Assembly: GCA_041745295.1 (NCBI GenBank) | Contig: JBGTJE010000053.1 | Location: forward strand, 62,001-126,000 | Origin: JANMEB01 sp041745295 | GTDB taxonomy: Bacteria > Planctomycetota > Planctomycetia > Pirellulales > Pirellulaceae | Length of the DNA: 64,000 nt | Reading direction: 5' to 3' | Shown here: positions 54,246-62,680 of the stretch, piece by piece | Layout: each line of letters begins with the position of its first letter | Position numbering within the stretch: position 1 is the first letter of the stretch | The notes under the pieces: model-generated | What the model was told of the DNA's origin: nothing | Database searches by the model: none | Seen by the model: only the letters and a program-made list of their open reading frames with translations | Made by a program: the position numbers and the translations under genes

Positions 54246-55421
54246 TTAGTACGTGATTCGCTTTTCGATCGTCAGTTCGCAGGTCGCCAGCACGCTGGCG
54301 ATCTTCGCACCCGCAGTCCCATCGCCGTAAATCGTATCGCTGGCGTAGCGTCCGTGGGCAATTTGTTGACGCATTGCGACGACGATTTCCTCGCTGCAGT
54401 AGTCGACGTCCAGCACATTGCCGGCCCGCGCTCGACCGCTTTGGCGCGTGCCGATATTCACAACGGGCACGCCGAGAAAAGCGCATTCGCGAACGCCTGC
54501 GCTCGAATTCCCAATCAGGCCGCGGGCGTTGAAGAGGAGTCGCAAAAAATCAAGCGGGGCCATGTTTTTGAAAAAATGGAACTGTTCAGCCCGGCCGATC
54601 TCGCGAAAATGCCGAATCCCCGACGACGTCCCATCCGAACCGGCGTCCACGTTGGGCCAAAACCAAAGCACCGGCAAATCGAGTCGCGCAGCAGCCTCCA
54701 ATGTCTGAACGATGTGCGTTCGCGATTGCTGATACTCGGTCGTCACGGGATGCTGCAAAACGACCACGTAACCCCGGCTCAGATCCTGCTTCGGGCCGAC
54801 GCCGGCATATTTTTCGTATGGGTCGAAGTCGAGGGCAGGGGACTGCATGATCTCCGCGGCAAGGTCGATTGAGGGGCAGCCGGTGTTGAAAACCGACTCG
54901 GGGCGCTCACCCAACCTGAGGACTCGCGCTCGAGCATCCTCGGAAGCCACCAAATGAATATCCGCGAGCTTGGTCACGGCGTGGCGGACCTTTTCATCAA
55001 TCGATCCGGTGACTTCGCCCCCTTGGATGTGGGCGACGGGAATATTCATGTAGGATCCTGCAATCGCCGTCCCAATCGTCTCATAACGATCCGCGACCGA
55101 GACTACGACGTCCGGCTTAAGATTGAGAAACGTGGTGGCGAGTTCCAGAATTCCCATCCCCGTGGTCTTTGCCATGGAGGTCGGGTTTTCGCCCTCGAGG
55201 ACCATGAAAACCTTTTCGTCGATGGCAAAACCGTCTTGATCTATCTGGTGGACGACGCTGCCGTAGCGGTCCAACAGTGCGGAAGCGGCAACGACCAGTT
55301 GCAGGTGCAAGTCCGGATGCGCTTGAATGCCTTGAAGCGCCGTCTTTACTCGGCTGTAGCTCGGCCGGGCCGTGACCACGACGCAGACATTTCGTTGCTT
55401 TCGATCGCGGGACATCGTCAC
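54246..55421 (-). CDS. neuC: UDP-HexNAc 2-epimerase, hydrolysing (NeuC/LegG-like)
   Basis: Enzyme of 391 residues. VVTARPSYSRVKTAL near 15, SVADRYETIGTAIAG near 108, AHIQGGEVTGSIDEKVRHAVTKLADIH and GNSSAGVRECAFLGVPVVNIGTRQSGR are the signatures of hydrolysing epimerases that release ManNAc or a 2,4-diacetamido sugar from UDP. The GTG start at 55421 overlaps the stop of the synthase gene; an ATG at 55415 is also possible. Whether the substrate is UDP-GlcNAc (NeuC) or a 4-amino derivative (LegG) is not clear. Confidence 0.9.
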   Translation of the reverse strand: MTMSRDRKQRNVCVVVTARPSYSRVKTALQGIQAHPDLHLQLVVAASALLDRYGSVVHQIDQDGFAIDEKVFMVLEGENPTSMAKTTGMGILELATTFLNLKPDVVVSVADRYETIGTAIAGSYMNIPVAHIQGGEVTGSIDEKVRHAVTKLADIHLVASEDARARVLRLGERPESVFNTGCPSIDLAAEIMQSPALDFDPYEKYAGVGPKQDLSRGYVVVLQHPVTTEYQQSRTHIVQTLEAAARLDLPVLWFWPNVDAGSDGTSSGIRHFREIGRAEQFHFFKNMAPLDFLRLLFNARGLIGNSSAGVRECAFLGVPVVNIGTRQSGRARAGNVLDVDYCSEEIVVAMRQQIAHGRYASDTIYGDGTAGAKIASVLATCELTIEKRITY

Positions 55422-56461
55422 TGCAAGTTCTCTTCCCGGATCGCTTCGTCTTTGGCCAGGGCTTTGGTTGTGCGTCGTCCGAGCATTTCCGGATAGCGCT
55501 GCGGAGGGATTCCGTCCCCCGGTTTTTTAAAGTCCAGATGGCCACGCTCGAGGATCGTACCTTCGGGAATCGGCGCGGCTGCGACGATGCTTTTGGTAAA
55601 CAAGCCGCGCAAGCGGGCCGAGTCGCGAGCCATTTGGTCTTTGTCGACAGGTTGGGACAGCGCCATTTCGAGTTGGCGGATCATCGGAACCAATTCGGTC
55701 GCCTGTTCGACGGTCAGGCTCGACGCGACATCCGGCCCGAACATGCGGCGATGGAATGTGAGGTGGAATTCAATCAGGTTGGCCCCCAGTGCGACGGCCG
55801 CGATGCTGGGGGCAATGGTCCCGCTATGATCGCTGAGACCGACCGGGCAGGCAAACGCTTGTCGCATTTCGTCGAGCAGGTTTAAGCCCCACGATTCCGC
55901 TGGACAAGGGTAGGCCGACGTGCATTGCATTACGGCCAACGGAATTCGGCGTTCGGCAAAAAATTGGGTGGCGATCCTAAGTTCATCCCAGCTGCTCATG
56001 CCGCTCGACAACAGCACGGGTAAACCAGTTTGTGCAATCCGTTCCAACAGCGGCAAATTGCTGACTTCACCCGAGGCAATCTTCCAGGCGGGTATTTTGC
56101 ATTCGATCAGTAGTTCGACGGCTTGCGCGCTGAACGGTGAGCTTAGAAAAATGAGGCCTTTGCTGCGCACATAATCGGCGAGCCGTTTCCATTGCTCAGC
56201 GGGGAATGCGGTCCGTTGCCAATAGTCAAATCGTGTTTGATCTTGAGGAAAAACGGGAACGCGAAACGCTTCGCGGGCCGTGCTTTCGGCGGTCGCGATA
56301 TGGGTTTGAAATTTGACGGCGTCGACGCCAGCTACGGCCGCCGCATCGACGAACGCGTGAGCCAATCCCAAGCTCCCTTCGTGCGCCAATGCGACTTCGG
56401 CGATGAGGAAGCATGGATGGCCCCGCCCGACCGTTTTACTCGATATTGAAAATTCTGACAT
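55418..56461 (-). CDS. neuB: nonulosonic acid synthase (NeuB/LegI-like)
   Basis: Synthase of 347 residues that condenses a HexNAc with phosphoenolpyruvate. PCFLIAEVALAHEGSLGLA near residue 15, AVKFQTHIA near 48, IFLSSPFSAQAVELL, WKIASGEVSNLPLL and QCTSAYPCP near 180 are family signatures. The C-terminal 60 residues form an SAF/antifreeze-like domain (FTKSIVAAAPIPEG, then RGHLDFKKPGDGI). It starts the three-gene nonulosonate unit. A 390-base gap is upstream. Confidence 0.92.
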   Translation of the reverse strand: MSEFSISSKTVGRGHPCFLIAEVALAHEGSLGLAHAFVDAAAVAGVDAVKFQTHIATAESTAREAFRVPVFPQDQTRFDYWQRTAFPAEQWKRLADYVRSKGLIFLSSPFSAQAVELLIECKIPAWKIASGEVSNLPLLERIAQTGLPVLLSSGMSSWDELRIATQFFAERRIPLAVMQCTSAYPCPAESWGLNLLDEMRQAFACPVGLSDHSGTIAPSIAAVALGANLIEFHLTFHRRMFGPDVASSLTVEQATELVPMIRQLEMALSQPVDKDQMARDSARLRGLFTKSIVAAAPIPEGTILERGHLDFKKPGDGIPPQRYPEMLGRRTTKALAKDEAIREENLQ

Positions 56462-56851
56462 TACTCGGCGTCGTTGACGTTCGAACCCCGGTTTCGCGGG
56501 AAAAAGGCCGCGATTCTTTGGGTCGGGTCGGCGCGCACTCCGTTCCCGTGGGTGACAGACCCCTGAAAAAGGATCTGCCCAGGGCAGAATCCAAACCGGT
56601 GATCAACCCGAATCGAAACTGTTAATTTGTGCCGACTGGCACAACATTTACGATAGCCGAATCCGGCAATTCGGTAAGGCCTTTGGACGGAATTTGGATC
56701 GAAGTGGGCGAATTCGTCGCTATGCGCAGAAAAGTCCGACTAATTGAACTGTATCGAGTTTCGTCCGCGAGCACTTGGCCCAAAGGGCGCGCGCTCGATT
56801 GGCTTGACCCGTCGGAACAACTGGCACGATCCGTTTAACCGCCGAATCGAT
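56462..56851. other. 390-base gap with palindromes, no clear gene
   Basis: Two small palindromes are visible: TCTGCCC/GGGCAGA (56574-56588) and TTGTGCC/GGCACAA (56627-56644). A 69-codon + strand reading frame at 56629-56838 has no recognisable features. A promoter for the nonulosonate genes could be here, but none was identified. Confidence 0.4.
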
Positions 56852-57874
56852 TTAAGAACGCACTTGCGCGTGCAACAAGTCTGTTTCACGCTTGGCTAGC
56901 TCGAGGTCGCTATCGACCATGAGTTCGGCGAGCTGGCGGCAGTTGAGAGTCGGCTTCCAGCCGAGGACCGCGCGAGCCTTGGAGCTATCGCCCAACAGCA
57001 AGTTCACTTCGGTGGGGCGTAGATATCGCGGATCGATTTCAATGTACTTCTGCCAATCGAGATCTAAATAACCAAAGCTGAACTCGAGGAAGTCGCGAAT
57101 CGAAAACGTCTCGCCGGTGGCGATCACAAAATCGTCGGGGCGATCTTGTTGCAGCATCAGCCACATGGCTTCGACGTAATCCCGGGCATAACCCCAATCG
57201 CGCTTCGAGTCCAGATTTCCCAGATAGAGCTTGTCTTGCAGACCGACTTTGATTCGAGTCGCGGCCCGCGTGATCTTGCGCGTCACAAACGTCTCCCCAC
57301 GGCGAGGCGACTCGTGGTTGAACAAGATTCCGTTACACGCGAACAAGTCGTAGGCGCTGCGGTAGTTGACGGTTTGATGAAACGCGTAGACTTTGGCGCA
57401 CGCGTAAGGGCTTTGCGGCCGAAACGGAGTCGACTCGCGCTGCGGAATTTCGATGACGTCGCCGAACATTTCCGAGGAGGAGGCTTGATACACGCGGACT
57501 TCGCGGCGCTTATTCAATTGGCGGGCCGCCTCCAGCACGTTGAGGGCCCCGGCGCCCGTGACCTGCAAGGTGTAGACCGGTTGATCGAACGAGACGCGGA
57601 CGTGGCTTTGCGCTCCGAGGTTGTAGATCTCGTCCGGTTCGACGTCCAAGACGAGATTGGTCAAATTCTGGGCATCGGTCAGGTCGCCGTAATGGAGCCG
57701 CAAGCGGGTACTGGCGTGATGCGGATCCTGATAGACGTGATCGATTCGCGACGTGTTGAACGAACTCGACCGGCGCACGAGCCCATGCACTTCGTAGCCC
57801 TTGCTCAGCAGGAATTCGGCCAAGTACGACCCGTCCTGCCCGGTGATTCCGGTGATTAACGCACGGCGATTCAT
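56852..57874 (-). CDS. gmd: GDP-mannose 4,6-dehydratase
   Basis: Extended SDR of 340 residues: RALITGITGQDGSYLAEFLL at the N-terminus, VRRSSSFNTSRID near 35, QASSSEMFGD near 122, and the catalytic YACAKVYA with Tyr and Lys. It makes GDP-4-keto-6-deoxymannose, used by the next gene upstream (fcl) for GDP-L-fucose. The ATG at 57874 is preferred; the long N-terminal extension is repeat DNA from the intergenic gap. Confidence 0.95.
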   Translation of the reverse strand: MNRRALITGITGQDGSYLAEFLLSKGYEVHGLVRRSSSFNTSRIDHVYQDPHHASTRLRLHYGDLTDAQNLTNLVLDVEPDEIYNLGAQSHVRVSFDQPVYTLQVTGAGALNVLEAARQLNKRREVRVYQASSSEMFGDVIEIPQRESTPFRPQSPYACAKVYAFHQTVNYRSAYDLFACNGILFNHESPRRGETFVTRKITRAATRIKVGLQDKLYLGNLDSKRDWGYARDYVEAMWLMLQQDRPDDFVIATGETFSIRDFLEFSFGYLDLDWQKYIEIDPRYLRPTEVNLLLGDSSKARAVLGWKPTLNCRQLAELMVDSDLELAKRETDLLHAQVRS

Positions 57875-57940
57875 GAAGCGGCTTGGGCGCGATGGCCTTG
57901 TCAAAAAAAGGAAATCGAAGGGTCGTCGCAACAATAACTG

Positions 57941-57992
57941 TCGTGGCCGACGCTGCCAGCGTCGGTACTGATGCTGGCAGCATCCGCCACGA
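57941..57992. repeat. compound palindrome between gmd and fcl
   Basis: The 52-base block reads as outer arms TCGTGGC and GCCACGA around two adjacent palindromes (CGACGCTGCCAGCGTCG and GATGCTGGCAGCATC). It lies in the 137-base gap between the two GDP-fucose genes. It looks like a REP-type element. Confidence 0.6.
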
Positions 57993-58011
57993 ACCCAACC
58001 TAAGCAGCCAG

Positions 58012-59007
58012 TCACCGGCGAATTGTAGCGGTTTCCAGTTCGGAAATATACGTCTCGTAGGTGCGCTGAATCCCTTCACGAAGCGGGATACCCGCGCGCC
58101 AACCCAACGACCGCATCAGCGACGTATCGGTCCGCTTGACTGGGGTCCCATCCGGCTTGGAAGGATTGGGGACGATGGCGCCGTGGTAACCGACGACTTC
58201 CGCAATCATTTCGGCAAGCTCGCGGATCGAGACGTCCTCCCCAGTACCGACGTTGACCCAATCGGGAAACTCGCTGAACGACAGGAGGTGTAGTATCGCG
58301 TCGGCCAGATCATCGACATGCAGGAACTCCCGCCGCGGCTGCCCCGTACCCCAAAGCTCGACGGTCGGCAGATGGGCCTGTTTGGCCCAATGAAATCGCT
58401 GCAAGAGCCCTGGCAAAACGTGGGAATGCTCGGGATGGTAGTTGTCGCCGGGACCGTACAGATTCGTCGGCATCGCGGAATGAAACGCGACGCCAAATTG
58501 ACGGCGGTAGTATTGGCACAGTTTGAGGCCGGCGATTTTGGCCAGCGCGTAGGCCTCGTTGGTTGGCTCCAGCGGACCGGTGAGCAGGGCCGACTCGCGG
58601 ATGGGTTGCTCGGCATCGCGCGGATAGATGCAGGTGCTTCCGAGGTACAACATTCGCTGGACGCCGAAGCGAAATGCGGCGTCAATAGAATGGATGGCCA
58701 TCGCCAAGTTGCGGACCATGAAATCGGCTGGGAAGGCCTGATTGGCCTGAATTCCGCCGACTCTACCCGCTGCGAATACGACGACTTCTGGGCGTTCGCT
58801 GGCAAAAAAATCGTCGACCTGCTCCTGTCGTTCCAGATCCAATTGATCCCGAGTTCGAGTGAGGATTTGGGCAGCTCCAGCCTGTTCTAGGGCTCGCACG
58901 ACTGCGGAGCCGACCATACCTTGATGTCCTGCGACGAAGATTTTTTTCCCTTGGATACATCCGCCCGAATTGTCGGCCGCGTTGGGTTGCATGCTGGGCT
59001 TCGCCAT
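58012..59007 (-). CDS. fcl: GDP-L-fucose synthase
   Basis: Bifunctional epimerase-reductase of 331 residues. KIFVAGHQGMVGSAVVRAL near residue 23, AAGRVGGIQANQ near 78, LGSTCIYPRDAEQPI near 117, and the catalytic YALAK near 152. It converts GDP-4-keto-6-deoxymannose to GDP-L-fucose. It is the second gene of the locus, 25 bases after the antiterminator gene. Confidence 0.95.
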   Translation of the reverse strand: MAKPSMQPNAADNSGGCIQGKKIFVAGHQGMVGSAVVRALEQAGAAQILTRTRDQLDLERQEQVDDFFASERPEVVVFAAGRVGGIQANQAFPADFMVRNLAMAIHSIDAAFRFGVQRMLYLGSTCIYPRDAEQPIRESALLTGPLEPTNEAYALAKIAGLKLCQYYRRQFGVAFHSAMPTNLYGPGDNYHPEHSHVLPGLLQRFHWAKQAHLPTVELWGTGQPRREFLHVDDLADAILHLLSFSEFPDWVNVGTGEDVSIRELAEMIAEVVGYHGAIVPNPSKPDGTPVKRTDTSLMRSLGWRAGIPLREGIQRTYETYISELETATIRR

Positions 59008-59032
59008 CGGATTGCGAAAGGGATTTCGAGTG

Positions 59033-59593
59033 TCAATTCTTTTCTAACATGGCTTCATCGATTTCCATAGAGACGCCTTGCTCAATGAACTTGATCGCTA
59101 GCAGGAGACGCGTTTTGCCTTCGCGTCGGAGGACATATCCTTCGTATCCGGCGAACGGTCCGGAGCGGACGCGAATTTGATCTCCGGCGACGATTCTGGC
59201 TTCGGGAGTCAGCGGAGCTCCTATCTCGATCGCCCGCTGAATGCTCCGCAAATCTTGGATCAATTGGTCGCGATCTGCGACGCCTTGGCAGCGCGACATC
59301 TTGTTGGTTTTCAGGGCCGCGATCCGCTGGAACTCGTTGCCAAAAACGAAGATATAGCCGGGAAAGAGCGGCACGAAGGACTCGCGCAACCGGCCGGAAG
59401 GTGAGCGAAATCGCTTGAAGATGATCGGGCAATAAAAGGGAACTTGTTGGGCGAAAAGTCGCCGCGCGGCCGATTTTTCGGCGCGGGCTAAGGTGCTAAA
59501 GCACCAACAGCTCTCGGCTTGCTCGATGGTCGTTGCATCCGCGGCCAGGAGGTTGTCGGGATAGACGCTGGGTTCGCGGTTGAGGTTAGGCAT
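59033..59593 (-). CDS. NusG-family transcription antiterminator (RfaH/UpxY-like)
   Basis: Protein of 186 residues. The NGN domain starts CWCFSTLARAEKSAARRLFAQQVPFYCPII near residue 29 and includes FVPLFPGYIFVFG. The C-terminal KOW part is AGDQIRVRSGPFAGYEGYVLRREG. Specialised NusG paralogues at the head of long polysaccharide operons help RNA polymerase read through. Its place as the first gene of the 58-kb minus-strand unit fits this. No ops-like recruitment site was identified. Confidence 0.88.
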   Translation of the reverse strand: MPNLNREPSVYPDNLLAADATTIEQAESCWCFSTLARAEKSAARRLFAQQVPFYCPIIFKRFRSPSGRLRESFVPLFPGYIFVFGNEFQRIAALKTNKMSRCQGVADRDQLIQDLRSIQRAIEIGAPLTPEARIVAGDQIRVRSGPFAGYEGYVLRREGKTRLLLAIKFIEQGVSMEIDEAMLEKN

Positions 59594-59687
59594 GTTGAGG
59601 GGGCTTATTCCACCGCCAAGCCCAGTTGAACCGGCACTAGCGGAAAATACCGGTCCATTGGATCATCGCCACTCGATATTAGTTAGG

Positions 59688-59787
59688 CTGTGAATTTATT
59701 CATTTCAAAAGTAGGGCGGCCCTTCCGGGCCGTCGTTTTCCAGTTCATCGACGGCCGTGAAAGGCCGTCGTACGAACAAATTCACAC
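59688..59787. mobile_element. MITE-like element with terminal inverted repeats
   Basis: The ends GTGAATTTATTC (59690-59701) and the complement of GAACAAATTCAC (59774-59785) match at 11 of 12 bases. Two palindromes rich in GGCCGTC lie inside. The outer bases AGGCTGTG resemble the ends of the element at 24831-24981, suggesting one family. No transposase gene is visible. Confidence 0.55.
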
Positions 59788-59924
59788 CCGATATTGGATT
59801 CGATGCTGGCGAATATAACCAAGCCGGCCAGCCGGTGAAACGCGATTATTCTTGGTGAATCTCCCAACCGGAAATTGGCACCGGGTGATTTCGACATTTT
59901 TTTCTTTATTTTGTGCGCTGGTCA

Positions 59925-59954
59925 TTGATTTCAACTGGACAAGCGTGTTAATAT
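59925..59954 (+). promoter_or_regulatory. possible promoter for the DUF1559 gene
   Basis: TTGATT (59925-59930) and TAATAT (59949-59954) are 18 bases apart and each match the sigma70 consensus at 4 of 6 positions. The -10 box lies inside the palindrome GTTAATATTAAC (59947-59958), which could be a regulator site. A leader of about 140 bases would follow. Confidence 0.3.
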
Positions 59955-60097
59955 TAACGAGTGCCTTAAAAAGCACTTTTGCATTTCCGTATCTTCTTCA
60001 CGTTTTCTTCACGCGCGTGCTTTCTGCATCGGTGTCCTCGTTCTCCTCATAGTTCCGGTGCGGGTTTTTATTTTTCTTTTCTTCAGAAAGGGTTGAT

Positions 60098-61327
60098 ATG
60101 ATTCGAAGCCAGAGAAAGGGTTTTACCCTGGTCGAACTGTTGGTGGTCATTGCGATCATCGGCATTTTGATCGCGTTGTTGCTTCCAGCCGTCCAAGTAG
60201 TTCGCGAAGCGGCTCGTCGCACCGACTGCAAAAACCGCATGCGTCAAATCGCAATTGCGGCGCATGATTTTCACGACGCTACCATGCGTCTGCCTCCAGG
60301 AACCTTGAATTTGGCAATCATTCCAAACGGTTACCCGGACGCTGCTATGGAATTGGTCCCTGCGACGGTTTATACGGGGAACAACTCCCAACAATTGAGT
60401 TCGCTCTTCTTGATCATGCCGTTTATCGAATTGCAGAATCAATACGATTCGGTCGACGGTCGCTTGGTCAACTTGCAGAAGGACTTGCGCGGCATCACCG
60501 ACGATTCGGTTCCTCCGTTGCGCATTTTCAAGGCCTTCCGTATCTACGATGTTGGCGCTGGCGCTAGCTACCCGGTTGACTCGGATATCCAGAACTTGAT
60601 CAACTCGGCCGTAATTCCCGTCACGGGCGTTTGTGCCGACAAGATTCCGGATTACACCTGTCCGTCGGACAACATCAATACCGGTGGCGCTACGTTGTAC
60701 ACGACCGGTATTTCGGCTCCGTTCTACAACTCCACGAGTGCCTTCGGTACTCCATTGGATGACATCCTTCACGTCAATTTCGGAAGTAAGCAAGGGCGTC
60801 TATGGGCGAAGACCAACTACACTGCTGTATGTGGTACAACGTCAAGCATCAACGTCCCAACTCCATTGGCTAAATGGGCTGGCTGTATGACGGGTCGGCA
60901 ACCAATTTCGTTGGAACAAGTCTCCAATCTAGACGGTACTTCAAAGACCTTTATGTACGGCGAAAACTTGGGCGACCTCGGCAACATCTGGGGTTACCTT
61001 TCGGGCGGCATTCAGCCCGGCGTTCGAACGGTTGCGCGTTCGTGGTGCTGGCATGGTTTGGCCATTTTGGCATCGTACAACTTCCCTTGGGGAACGATGC
61101 AACATCCGATCTACAAGGACCCGGATCCCGATCGTCCTGGCCGTTACTTGAAGCTGTTGGGTGATGGTCGTATGTCGGATCCAGAAGGATTCGGCGCGGC
61201 CCACCCGGCCGGTGTGAACTTCGCGATGGCTGATGCCTCCGTGCATACGGTTCCGCGCGGTATCACTTGGCAGTTGTACTATGGAAATGGTGGCATTCGC
61301 GACGGTGCGACCGAACGCGGCTTCTAG
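60098..61327 (+). CDS. DUF1559 prepilin-like protein
   Basis: Protein of 409 residues of a family abundant in planctomycetes. The N-terminus is a type IV pilin-like signal: short basic leader, G-FTLVELLVVIAIIGIL helix and ALLLPAVQ, followed by REAARRTDCKNRMRQIA. The C-terminal part ends HPAGVNFAMADASVHTV, the usual H-x9-D-G-type motif. AAAGGG precedes the ATG at a normal distance. It is followed by a strong terminator. The function of the family is not established. Confidence 0.93.
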   Translation: MIRSQRKGFTLVELLVVIAIIGILIALLLPAVQVVREAARRTDCKNRMRQIAIAAHDFHDATMRLPPGTLNLAIIPNGYPDAAMELVPATVYTGNNSQQLSSLFLIMPFIELQNQYDSVDGRLVNLQKDLRGITDDSVPPLRIFKAFRIYDVGAGASYPVDSDIQNLINSAVIPVTGVCADKIPDYTCPSDNINTGGATLYTTGISAPFYNSTSAFGTPLDDILHVNFGSKQGRLWAKTNYTAVCGTTSSINVPTPLAKWAGCMTGRQPISLEQVSNLDGTSKTFMYGENLGDLGNIWGYLSGGIQPGVRTVARSWCWHGLAILASYNFPWGTMQHPIYKDPDPDRPGRYLKLLGDGRMSDPEGFGAAHPAGVNFAMADASVHTVPRGITWQLYYGNGGIRDGATERGF

Positions 61328-61360
61328 TTCCTAGTTTGACTAATTGATTTGATGAACTTG

Positions 61361-61392
61361 CGCCGGTCCCAGAAATGGGACCGGCGTTTTTT
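61361..61392 (+). terminator. rho-independent terminator after the DUF1559 gene
   Basis: Perfect 10-base stem CGCCGGTCCC / GGGACCGGCG (61361-61370 with 61377-61386), 6-base loop, then six T. It lies 34 bases after the stop codon. Confidence 0.9.
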
Positions 61393-61760
61393 CTTGACCG
61401 AGACACCAAAGCTTGTGGCCGCGGCAACCGCGCTAAATTATCCCGGCCTAGACTCGGGAATCCTTGGGAAATAGCCTGCCTGCGCTGGCCTACCGGCCGT
61501 TACCAAAAATTCTTAACCCCCGCGGGAATAATTCCGGCCTCCAACGGGTCAAGAGCTTGCCGGCTATCCGTTTTTTTTCGCATGGATACTTGAATTACTC
61601 CGAGCGTCCGCGGTACGATGAGACGGAAATGCGCATTATTCGCATGGCGGGAATCGGCGTCTTCACGCAGCCCGTCCGCGCTGCGTAGCTAGCTCGATGC
61701 GGTTTCGCGAGTGTCACAAAACAACGTTCTATTTATCAATTTGAAATGGAGGGGTGAAAC
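61393..61760. other. about 370-base gap without a recognised gene
   Basis: No coding sequence or repeat was recognised. The end of the gap holds GGAGGGG (61748-61754), the ribosome binding site of the lipoprotein gene. A promoter for that gene is expected but was not identified. Confidence 0.4.
61748..61754 (+). promoter_or_regulatory. ribosome binding site GGAGGGG for a TTG start
   Basis: GGAGGGG lies 6 bases before the TTG at 61761, supporting this unusual start. Confidence 0.75.
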
Positions 61761-62021
61761 TTGTTAAAGAACTTATCCTTATTTGCGGTTGGCCTTATCG
61801 CGGCAGTTTCCATCGGTTGCGGTGGAACGGCGCCTCCGACAACCGCCACTGAATCGTCAAACGTTTCGCCGGAGACGGCCAAGGCCTTACAAGCTGCGGC
61901 GAAAGAAGCCAAGGGTGACGATTTGACCCCCGAAGATGAGGCCTCCATGGCATCGCCCGCGGGTAACAAGGGCGCCGGTGTGCCACGTCAGGCGATTCCT
62001 GACGGAACTCCCAAACAATAA
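61761..62021 (+). CDS. small lipoprotein
   Basis: Protein of 86 residues. The N-terminus (LKNLSLFAVGLIAAVSIGCGG) is a lipoprotein signal with Cys at about residue 20 as the lipidated position. The mature part is short, acidic and proline/serine rich (ETAKALQAAAKEAKGDDLTPEDEASMA), with no known domain. The TTG start is supported by a good ribosome binding site. A hairpin terminator follows. Planctomycetes have many small secreted lipoproteins of this kind near DUF1559 genes. Confidence 0.75.
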   Translation: MLKNLSLFAVGLIAAVSIGCGGTAPPTTATESSNVSPETAKALQAAAKEAKGDDLTPEDEASMASPAGNKGAGVPRQAIPDGTPKQ

Positions 62022-62045
62022 GTCTCCGTCAAAATCCAAGCGCGG

Positions 62046-62068
62046 CGCCGGTTCAATGCCGGCGTTTT
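62046..62068 (+). terminator. hairpin terminator after the lipoprotein gene
   Basis: Stem CGCCGG (62046-62051) with CCGGCG (62059-62064), 7-base loop, followed by four T. It lies 24 bases after the stop codon. Confidence 0.65.
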
Positions 62069-62134
62069 GCGTTTTGATACCTGCCTCGCCTAAAGCGGGT
62101 TGGTTCCTGCCTGTTTTTTTTTTGACGAACCCAG

Positions 62135-62680
62135 ATGAGCTCGCCTCCGCCAGCCGACAGTGACTCCAAAACCATTTTGGTGGTCGACGACGACGAAGTC
62201 CTGCGCTCTCGCTTGCAACGCGCGTTTGCCCGCCGTGGATTTTCGGTTTGTTGCGCCGACGGCTTCGATCAAGCGATCGCGATCGCCAAAGTCCGTTACC
62301 CCGATTTGGCCATTCTCGATCTCAAGATGCCCGGCAAATCCGGTATCGAATTGCTGGTCGAACTGCGAAAGCTTTTGCCGTACATCCAAGTTGTCGTACT
62401 CACGGGTTACGCCAGTGTCACTAACGCGGTCGACGCCATTAAGCTTGGCGCCGTCAACTACGTCACGAAACCAGCCGACGCCGACCAACTCTTGGCGGCA
62501 TTCGATGCCCGACCTGCGATCGCAGAGTCGCAGTTTTCGCCACCGTCGTTGGCGCAAGCGGAATGGGAGCACATCCAGCGGGTTTTGGCCGAATGCAGCG
62601 GAAATATCTCCGAAGCGGCCCAACTCTTGGAGATTCCTCGGCGAACACTGCAACGAAAACTCAAAAAGATGCTGCCCTAG
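62135..62680 (+). CDS. RegA/ActR/PrrA-type response regulator
   Basis: Two-component regulator of 181 residues. The receiver domain has VVDDDEVL near 17, the phospho-accepting Asp62 in LAILDLKMPGKSG, VLTGYAS and VTKPADADQ. A short Pro-rich linker leads to a Fis-type HTH (residues about 143-178: ECSGNISEAAQLLEIPRRTLQRKL), the layout of RegA/ActR/PrrA. This group controls redox and respiratory genes. It lies directly before the complex III genes and may regulate them; no partner kinase is visible. Confidence 0.88.
   Translation: MSSPPPADSDSKTILVVDDDEVLRSRLQRAFARRGFSVCCADGFDQAIAIAKVRYPDLAILDLKMPGKSGIELLVELRKLLPYIQVVVLTGYASVTNAVDAIKLGAVNYVTKPADADQLLAAFDARPAIAESQFSPPSLAQAEWEHIQRVLAECSGNISEAAQLLEIPRRTLQRKLKKMLP

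Larger units (their letters stand above)
59594..60097. other. divergent intergenic region of about 500 bases
   Basis: This gap separates the start of the polysaccharide locus (minus) from the DUF1559 gene (plus). It should hold the promoters of both. A MITE-like element (59688-59787) occupies its middle, and a possible + promoter with a 12-base palindrome lies at 59925-59958. Confidence 0.5.

Noticed and set aside
56629..56838. 69-codon + strand open frame in the gap between the synthase and gmd genes
   Set aside because: No recognisable domain or ribosome binding site; it overlaps a palindrome and looks like chance.
57146..57859. 237-codon + strand frame
   Set aside because: Fully antisense to gmd; an arginine/valine-rich shadow of a real gene.
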